Shown here piece by piece: positions 5,543 through 10,317 of a DNA stretch of 10,317 nt. Below the pieces are notes generated by a model. That model saw only the letters and a list, made by a program, of their open reading frames with translations. It was not told the DNA's origin and did no database searches. Position 1 is the first letter of the stretch; every line of letters begins with the position of its first letter. A program made the translations under genes and the position numbers. This DNA is from an uncultured Bacillota bacterium (GTDB taxonomy: Bacteria > Bacillota > Limnochordia > Limnochordales > ZCTH02-B6). The stretch covers positions 1 through 10,317 of the forward strand of contig CALFSR010000203.1 in NCBI GenBank assembly GCA_937916565.1. Direction: 5' to 3'.

Positions 5543-5550
5543 CGCGGCCG

Positions 5551-7386
5551 ATGGTGCAAGCAGGAGACGGGGTCCTGAGCTGGCAGGAGCTTGTGCCCTC
5601 CTGGCCGGCGCGGCCGGCCTGGTGGAGCTCCGAGCGACTGCGGCTGCTGGAAGAGTACACCCGCCGGGCGGACGATCGTCGCCGGCGGGGTGACTTGGCC
5701 GGGGCCGTCAGCCTTTGGGAGGAGGCGCTGCGGCGGCTGCCGGACATGCCCCAGCCCCGCCGCGTTCAACTTATAAAGGAGATCCACCACGCCTTGCTGC
5801 AGGCCGCCCGGATGGCCATCAACGGGGCGGCTCCCGATCGCGCCGGGGCGCGGCGGGCCGCGGCCCGGTATCTAGAGCACGCGGCCCGGACGGCTTGCGA
5901 CGACGCCGTGCTGCTTCCCCTCGGGATTCTCGTCCATGTGTCGGGCGATCCGGCCGGGGCGCTCGGGTGGTATGAGCGGGCCGTCCGGGCGGGCGCGGCC
6001 GCCGCGCCCCTCGGTTACGCCCGCCGGTTGGCGCAGTTGCAGGTGGCCGCCGAGCGCGGCGATTGGAGAAGTAGCGGTGTGATGGCGGGCGGCTGGGGCG
6101 CCGCGGCCTGCGAGCCCTTCGCCGCCGGGGCAGGCTGGGACAGGCACCCTCTGGCGGCGGCCGCGTGGCGGCGCCTGGCCGCCCTGGGGGCGCTCGCGGC
6201 CGGCGACGTCCCCGGGGCCCTGTCCCGGTTTCCGGGACCGGGACATGAAGGACTGCCCGCCCGGTGGGCCATGGAAGGGGCGCTCATCGCCGCCCTCGCC
6301 GGTGAGTGGCCGGCGTGCTTGGCCTATTGCCGCCGGGCGCAGGAGTTGGGAGCGGCGGTGACCGGCGAGCCGTACGTTTACGTGTTTGCCGCCGCGTGGC
6401 TGCGCACGGACGCAGGGCGGGGCCAAGGTGCGCCGTTCCCCGTGGCGGCCTTGCGGGATCGGGCGCCCAGGCACTTGTTTGCCGATGACGCGCAGTACCG
6501 GGAGTGGAGGAGGCAGCTTGTCCGCTGGCAGTGCCGGTGGTGGCTCGCGCGGGCCAGGGAGGCCATCGAGCGGGGCGACGACCGCGCCGTGAGGGAAAGC
6601 CTGGCCGCGGCGGTCGGGCTCATGCCCGGCACGCGGCTTGCCCGGGCCATCGACGTGTGGGTCGCGTGCGCCTATGGGGGCGTCCCGCCGGCCAAGGCAG
6701 CCGTGGCGGAGCTGGTCGAGGGGGACGTGAGCCCTGCCTATCTGCGCCTCGCGGCGTGGGCGTGGGAGCGGTTCGGAGGGCCGGCGGACGTGGTGCGGGA
6801 GCTCAGCCGCCTGCTGGAGCGTTGTCCGCAGGACGCATGGGGGCTTGCCCGCTGGAAGCAATGGATGACGCGCCTTGGCGAGCAGGCGATGGCCCAGGGG
6901 CGTTACCGGCAGGCCCTGCTGCAGTTCGCGAGTCTCCTGCTCTACCTGCCGGATGACGCCGACGGCTGGCGCTGGTGCGGGCGCATCCACGCGGAACTCG
7001 GGGACAAGAAGCGGGCCCGCGACTGTTTCGCACAGGCCAACCGGTCTGGCTCGATGGGCGGCCGGCGCGCGCAAGCGCGGATGGCCCGTATGGCACCGCC
7101 GGCAACGGGGACATCGCGGGCATCGGCGGCACCGGCCACGTCGCCGGCGGCCGTCGCTCCGGGTTTCCGGATCGCCGGCGGCGGGGAGCCGCCTGAGTAC
7201 GGCATCCTCGCGGCGCTCATCGACGCGGCGGCCGCGGCACCCCTGCCCGCGGCCGCGCCTTGCGCCTTTTCGCCGAGCGCCTTGCTCCAGGCCGTGTGGG
7301 CCAGCGTCCGGGCGCCCGACGCTTATCTCGAGTTCCTGATAGAGACGTGGGCGCGCAATCCGGTCAGCCTGGCAAGCGCCGGGTGA
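5551..7386 (+). CDS. TPR-like helical-repeat protein, function unknown
   Basis: This 611-residue protein has no signal peptide or membrane helix, so it is probably cytoplasmic. It is built from paired helices in which TPR-like hairpins can be seen at about 36-63 (ADDRRRRGDLAGAVSLWEEAL), 118-147 (GDPAGALGWYERAV) and best at 440-497, where GEQAMAQGRYRQALLQFASLLL is followed by WRWCGRIHAELGDKKRARDCFAQA. Such repeats usually serve as protein-protein scaffolds; no catalytic motif was seen. Tryptophan is unusually frequent (for example WQCRWWLARAREAI at 326-339). Residues 500-575 are a low-complexity Ala/Pro/Gly/Arg linker, and a short helical segment follows at 577-601. Residues 418-496 align without gaps to the large TPR protein on the opposite strand (about 30 identities in 79), which points to paralogy. 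It is the only plus-strand gene here, and its 3' end overlaps the GNAT gene by 64 nt. Confidence 0.8.
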   Translation: MVQAGDGVLSWQELVPSWPARPAWWSSERLRLLEEYTRRADDRRRRGDLAGAVSLWEEALRRLPDMPQPRRVQLIKEIHHALLQAARMAINGAAPDRAGARRAAARYLEHAARTACDDAVLLPLGILVHVSGDPAGALGWYERAVRAGAAAAPLGYARRLAQLQVAAERGDWRSSGVMAGGWGAAACEPFAAGAGWDRHPLAAAAWRRLAALGALAAGDVPGALSRFPGPGHEGLPARWAMEGALIAALAGEWPACLAYCRRAQELGAAVTGEPYVYVFAAAWLRTDAGRGQGAPFPVAALRDRAPRHLFADDAQYREWRRQLVRWQCRWWLARAREAIERGDDRAVRESLAAAVGLMPGTRLARAIDVWVACAYGGVPPAKAAVAELVEGDVSPAYLRLAAWAWERFGGPADVVRELSRLLERCPQDAWGLARWKQWMTRLGEQAMAQGRYRQALLQFASLLLYLPDDADGWRWCGRIHAELGDKKRARDCFAQANRSGSMGGRRAQARMARMAPPATGTSRASAAPATSPAAVAPGFRIAGGGEPPEYGILAALIDAAAAAPLPAAAPCAFSPSALLQAVWASVRAPDAYLEFLIETWARNPVSLASAG

Positions 7387-7958
7387 AGCAGTTCCCAGTC
7401 GACGGCGGTTTCCTCAAGCCACACGGGCTCGTCGGCCGTGACGTGGGCGCCCTCCGCGGCGGGAAGTTCGTCCAGCCATTTTTCGATAACGGTCAGGCAG
7501 CGGGGCACCCCGCCCAGGGCCCGCGTGCCCGTCACCTGAAATCCCATCGACTCGTACCAGCGCACAAGGCGCGGCAGGGACGAGCGAACCTCGCCCCGCA
7601 GGTGCAGGACGCCGAGCCGGTGGGCCTCCTGCTCGGCCCATTGCATGAGCTGCCTGCCGATAGCCTGTCCGCGGCAGGCGGGCAGCACCGCGAGCCGCGA
7701 GAGGTGCATCGCGCCGTCCCGCACGCGGTAGCGCACGTGGCCCGCGGGCGTGCCATCCCACATCGCCAGGCCGTAAGCGAAGCGGTGCTTCTGCATCTCG
7801 TGCCGCACCTGTTCAGGCGTCGCGGACAGGGCGCGAAAGGGCGGGTCGAGCCGCCCGGCGAACTCGGCGAACGCTTCCTGAGAGATGCGGGCGAGGACGG
7901 CCGCGTCGTCGATGGTCGCAAGGCGGATCTGGAGGCGGTTGTCGCCAGCCACCCTCAT
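7323..7958 (-). CDS. GNAT-family N-acetyltransferase
   Basis: This protein is predicted to transfer an acetyl group from acetyl-CoA to an amine; the substrate is unknown. Counting from GTG 7961, motif A is LSRLAVLPACRGQAIGRQLMQWAEQEA (87-113, given by its key residues R97-G98-Q99-x-x-G102, the pyrophosphate-binding loop), and motif B is LVRWYESMGFQVTGTR (132-147). The N-terminal strand QIRLATIDDAAVLARI (11-26) is typical of the fold. A C-terminal extension of about 45 residues beyond the usual GNAT core contains the part that overlaps the plus-strand TPR gene. I prefer ATG 7956-7958; the GTG immediately before it adds one residue. The ribosome site is weak. It lies 121 nt downstream of the large TPR gene on the same strand and may be cotranscribed with it, though a repeated hairpin intervenes. 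Confidence 0.87.
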   Translation of the reverse strand: MRVAGDNRLQIRLATIDDAAVLARISQEAFAEFAGRLDPPFRALSATPEQVRHEMQKHRFAYGLAMWDGTPAGHVRYRVRDGAMHLSRLAVLPACRGQAIGRQLMQWAEQEAHRLGVLHLRGEVRSSLPRLVRWYESMGFQVTGTRALGGVPRCLTVIEKWLDELPAAEGAHVTADEPVWLEETAVDWELLHPALARLTGLRAHVSIRNSR

Positions 7959-8009
7959 CACCTGCCTGGCGGTTGCCGGCCGGGAGGAGCCGGCGGCCCC
8001 GTGTCCTTG

Positions 8010-8121
8010 CCTGCCCCCGGATCACGTCCAGGGGCAGGATGGGAAGCGGCGGCAGCGCCGTGCGCGTCCTGCCCCCGGATCATGCGTCCAGGGGCAGGAC
8101 AGGAAGCGGCGGCAGCGCCGT
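8010..8121 (-). repeat. Duplicated 3' end of the large TPR gene, with hairpins
   Basis: Copy one (8010-8061, 52 nt) and copy two (8068-8121, 54 nt) are offset by 58 nt and differ by a 2-nt indel and two adjacent substitutions. Copy two holds the last codons and the stop of the large TPR gene; copy one lies beyond the stop. Each copy contains CCTGCCCC and GGGGCAGG, an 8-bp inverted repeat with a 13-15 nt loop (8010-8038 and 8068-8098). The TGA at 8080-8082 lies in the loop of the second. The 2-nt deletion in copy one removes the equivalent frame. Confidence 0.88.
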
Positions 8122-10317
8122 CCGCAAGAACAGGCCCGGATCGCCGGATTCCACGGGCAGGGAGTCACGCGCATCGGCGCGGTCGGTCTCCGGCCCGCCC
8201 GCCGTGGGGCCGTCTCCGGTTTCTACGGGCACCGGTGCGGGCAAGCGGGCGAGCAGCGCCTCGACCGGCTCCGCCGGAGGGAGGACGGGTTCCTCCGGGC
8301 CGCCGCTGGACGCCTGCAGCCACTCGCCGAGGAGCGTCTTGACCCGATCCCGGAAGCCATCGTTATCGATCTGCCCTACGGTGCGCAGGAGGATGAGCGC
8401 GCGGCGGAAAAAGGCTGCATGGGCCAGCAAGCCGGCCTCCTGGCGCTCCCGGGCCATCTGCTCGGCCTGGCGCAATGCGTCGTCGGCCGCGACCCACTCC
8501 TCGTGCCGCAGGTGCTGTACGGCCAGGAGGAGCCGCACCTGGATGCTCTCGGGAACCCGCTTGTAAGCTTCCTCCAGGAACGGCCGCACCCGGTCCTCGT
8601 AGCCGGCCCGTACAAGCCCCAGGATAGCTCGCACCAGCAACGTCTCCACGCCCGTCCCGCCGGAGAGGGAGGCGCGGAAATGGTGCTCGGCCAAGTCGGG
8701 CACGCCGATCTCAGCGCACAGCTCGCCGATGGCGACGTGCGTGTGCGGCCCCGGCGCGGCCTGTACGGCCTGTTCAAAGTACGTGATGGCCTGGTCCCGG
8801 TTTCCCGACGCCAGGAAACGCGCTCCTAGGTCGAGATACGTGCGGGATCGCTTGGGGTCGAGGCGGATGGCTTCGGCAAAGCAGTCTTCGGCGCCGGCCT
8901 GGTTGCCCTTGCGGGCGTGCACGGTACCGGCCCACACCCAGGCGTCGATGTCGGCCGGGTCGGCCAGGAGGACGGATGCGAACATCTCCATGGCCTGTTC
9001 CGGGGCGCCGCTTTCCCACAACCGGCGGCCAAGCTCCATCGCCTGCTCCCGCCAGTGGCGGAATGCCCAGCCGTCCCGGGGCAGGGCGCTCACGGCCTCC
9101 CGCAGGCCGGTGATGATCGGCTGTGGGTTGGCGTCGGGGAGCCGCGCCGCATGGATGAGGCCGCAGACGGCCAGTTCGTCGCCGGGGGCGAGCTCGAGCG
9201 CCCGGGTGAGCGCCGCCGCCGCCCGCTGGCCGCTCCCGAGAGTGATGTAGAGGAGGCCGGCGCGGACAAGCAGCCCGGGGCTGTCGTGGATGGCCCGGGA
9301 CGCCCGCCCAAGCAGCTTTTGGGCCTCCTCCCGGCGGCCTGCTTTGGCGGCGTTGGAGGCCATGGCCACGAGCACCGCCCCTCGCGCGGGGGACGGTTCG
9401 CCCTCGGGCTCAAGGCGCAGGTATTCCTCCCAGCACTCGTTGGCTTCCAGCCACCGCCCCAGGCGCTCGTAGCCCGCGGCCAGCCCCTTGAGGAGCGCCG
9501 GGTTTTGCCCGCCCCGCTGGCGCGCCTCCGCCCAGGCGGCGATCGCCTCCTCGACCCGTCCCGCTTGCCAGGCCCGGCCGCCCTGCTCGATCAGCGCTTC
9601 CACCAGGCGCCGGCGGGCGCGGGCATCCTGGGGATTGGCCGTGCACGCCTGCCGCCAGCAGGCGATGGCCGCGTCCGCATCTCCCCGCGCGGCCGCCGCC
9701 AAGGCCTGCAGGTGAAGGACCAGCGCCCGCCAGCGGCCCCGGGGATCGTTGCGGTCGCCGTCCCCGTCGCCCGTCCCCAGCAGCATGGCCAGCGTGTCGC
9801 CGGCCGCCTCCAGGCGCCGCAGGACGGCCGCCGGCTCGCGGCTGCCCGCGGCAGCCGCCAAGTGGAGCAGCTCCTGCACCCATTCGGCCACCGTCATGCC
9901 TTCGGGCGGCGAGCCGGGGTACACGTTGAACGCCTCAAGCGCCTGCCCGTCGGCTAGAAGCGCCGCAGCCCGCAGTCGCTGCCACTGGCTGGCTGCGGGC
10001 TCATCCAAGGGCGCTGCCGCCGGGACACCGGCCGTGAGGGCCCGCAGGCTCTCCATGTCTCCCAGGCGCAGCAGGGCCCAGCCGAGCTCCAGGCGGGTCG
10101 GCGCGTGCCCGGGATCGGTTTCCAGGGCCCGGCGGAAGTATTCCGCGGCCTTTTCCCAAAGGCCAAACCAGCGGTAGATGACGCCGCACCAGTACAAGGC
10201 CGCCGGCTGCCCGGGGTCAAGCCCCGCCGCGCGCTCAAGCAGCCGCACGGCCTGCAGGGCGTTGCGCCGGCTTCCTTCCAAGGGCTTGAGCTGCAGTGAC
10301 TGGTGTACGAGGCACGC
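8080..10317 (-). CDS. Large TPR-repeat protein, N-terminus beyond the window
   Basis: At least 745 residues are encoded. The frame stays open to the right edge; a TTG at 10279-10281 is a possible start, but the codons before it (VHQSLQLKPLEGSRRNALQ) continue the helical pattern, so the gene probably begins outside. Counting from that TTG, clear TPR hairpins are at about 28-60 (YWCGVIYRWFGLWEKAAEYF), 195-215, 239-292, 320-375, 427-474 (WVWAGTVHARKGNQAGAEDC) and 475-510 (LDLGARFLASGNRDQAITYF), the last two being textbook repeats. Such arrays bind peptides or partner proteins; no enzymatic motif is visible. Residues from about 665 to 733 are a Pro/Gly/Asp/Glu-rich, probably disordered tail. No signal peptide can be judged because the N-terminus is missing. 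Residues 393-471 align gaplessly with the plus-strand TPR protein. The GNAT gene follows 121 nt downstream. Confidence 0.87.
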   Translation of the reverse strand, partial: ACLVHQSLQLKPLEGSRRNALQAVRLLERAAGLDPGQPAALYWCGVIYRWFGLWEKAAEYFRRALETDPGHAPTRLELGWALLRLGDMESLRALTAGVPAAAPLDEPAASQWQRLRAAALLADGQALEAFNVYPGSPPEGMTVAEWVQELLHLAAAAGSREPAAVLRRLEAAGDTLAMLLGTGDGDGDRNDPRGRWRALVLHLQALAAAARGDADAAIACWRQACTANPQDARARRRLVEALIEQGGRAWQAGRVEEAIAAWAEARQRGGQNPALLKGLAAGYERLGRWLEANECWEEYLRLEPEGEPSPARGAVLVAMASNAAKAGRREEAQKLLGRASRAIHDSPGLLVRAGLLYITLGSGQRAAAALTRALELAPGDELAVCGLIHAARLPDANPQPIITGLREAVSALPRDGWAFRHWREQAMELGRRLWESGAPEQAMEMFASVLLADPADIDAWVWAGTVHARKGNQAGAEDCFAEAIRLDPKRSRTYLDLGARFLASGNRDQAITYFEQAVQAAPGPHTHVAIGELCAEIGVPDLAEHHFRASLSGGTGVETLLVRAILGLVRAGYEDRVRPFLEEAYKRVPESIQVRLLLAVQHLRHEEWVAADDALRQAEQMARERQEAGLLAHAAFFRRALILLRTVGQIDNDGFRDRVKTLLGEWLQASSGGPEEPVLPPAEPVEALLARLPAPVPVETGDGPTAGGPETDRADARDSLPVESGDPGLFLRTALPPLPVLPLDA

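Larger units (their letters stand above)
5188..5550. other. Divergent spacer between HtrA and TPR protein genes
   Basis: This 363-nt region has no credible gene. It holds the HtrA ribosome site and candidate -10 at its left end, three related 13-nt motifs at 5326-5380, and the TPR gene ribosome site at its right end. A TTGAAC at 5416-5421 could be a -35 for the plus strand, but nothing like a -10 follows at 16-18 nt. Confidence 0.5.

Noticed and set aside
4015..5550. A plus-strand frame open for more than 500 codons antisense to the HtrA gene and continuous with the TPR gene
   Set aside because: The minus strand encodes an intact HtrA protease with catalytic triad and perfect ribosome site. 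The plus-strand translation is low-complexity and matches no family, and the TPR gene has its own ribosome site at 5536-5542. High G+C explains the long open frame.
10279..10281. TTG as the true start of the large TPR gene
   Set aside because: The frame continues open to the edge, the upstream residues look like helix, and no ribosome site precedes the TTG. Treated as an internal codon of a gene cut by the window.

Overview
The window is very G+C-rich chromosomal DNA (close to 70% by eye). Strong Shine-Dalgarno sequences (a perfect AAGGAGGT before the HtrA gene, GAGGAGGG before the DoxX gene) and the mix of families suggest a high-G+C, possibly thermophilic, member of the Bacillota or a nearby lineage. 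That placement is inference. No phage, transposase, CRISPR, tRNA or rRNA signal was recognised.

Layout. Seven of the eight genes lie on the minus strand. From the left: a uridine-phosphorylase-like enzyme (102-947); a 12/13-nt tandem repeat array (985-1111); an ABC permease and ATPase of the nitrate/sulfonate/taurine type that overlap by 4 nt (1130-2733); a leader with two dyads (2800-2841); a strong terminator (2901-2933); a DoxX-family membrane protein (3004-3582); about 410 nt without a gene, rich in G+C hairpins (3604-4017); and an HtrA/DegP-type envelope serine protease (4018-5187). A 363-nt spacer separates HtrA from the only plus-strand gene, a 611-residue helical-repeat (TPR-like) protein (5551-7386). 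This converges on, and overlaps by 64 nt, a GNAT acetyltransferase gene (7323-7958). Upstream of the GNAT gene is a large TPR protein (8080 to beyond the right edge) whose 3' end has been duplicated.

How the genes work together. The ABC pair forms one transcription unit with no substrate-binding protein in view. The phosphorylase downstream could belong to the same unit if transcripts read through the repeat array, which would fit uptake or salvage of a nucleoside or pyrimidine compound, but this is weak inference. HtrA and DoxX are both membrane or envelope proteins and look independently transcribed. The two TPR proteins share a gapless stretch of about 79 residues at roughly 38% identity and appear to be paralogues flanking the GNAT gene; their function cannot be read from sequence.

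The main unexplained signals are repeats and structure. Short tandem duplications sit at gene edges (18 nt at the 3' end and 17 nt at the 5' end of the phosphorylase gene; about 52-54 nt at the 3' end of the large TPR gene). There is also the ten-unit minisatellite, and a segment at 3887-3928 that can form two mutually exclusive hairpins. No complete new defence or metabolic system is evident.
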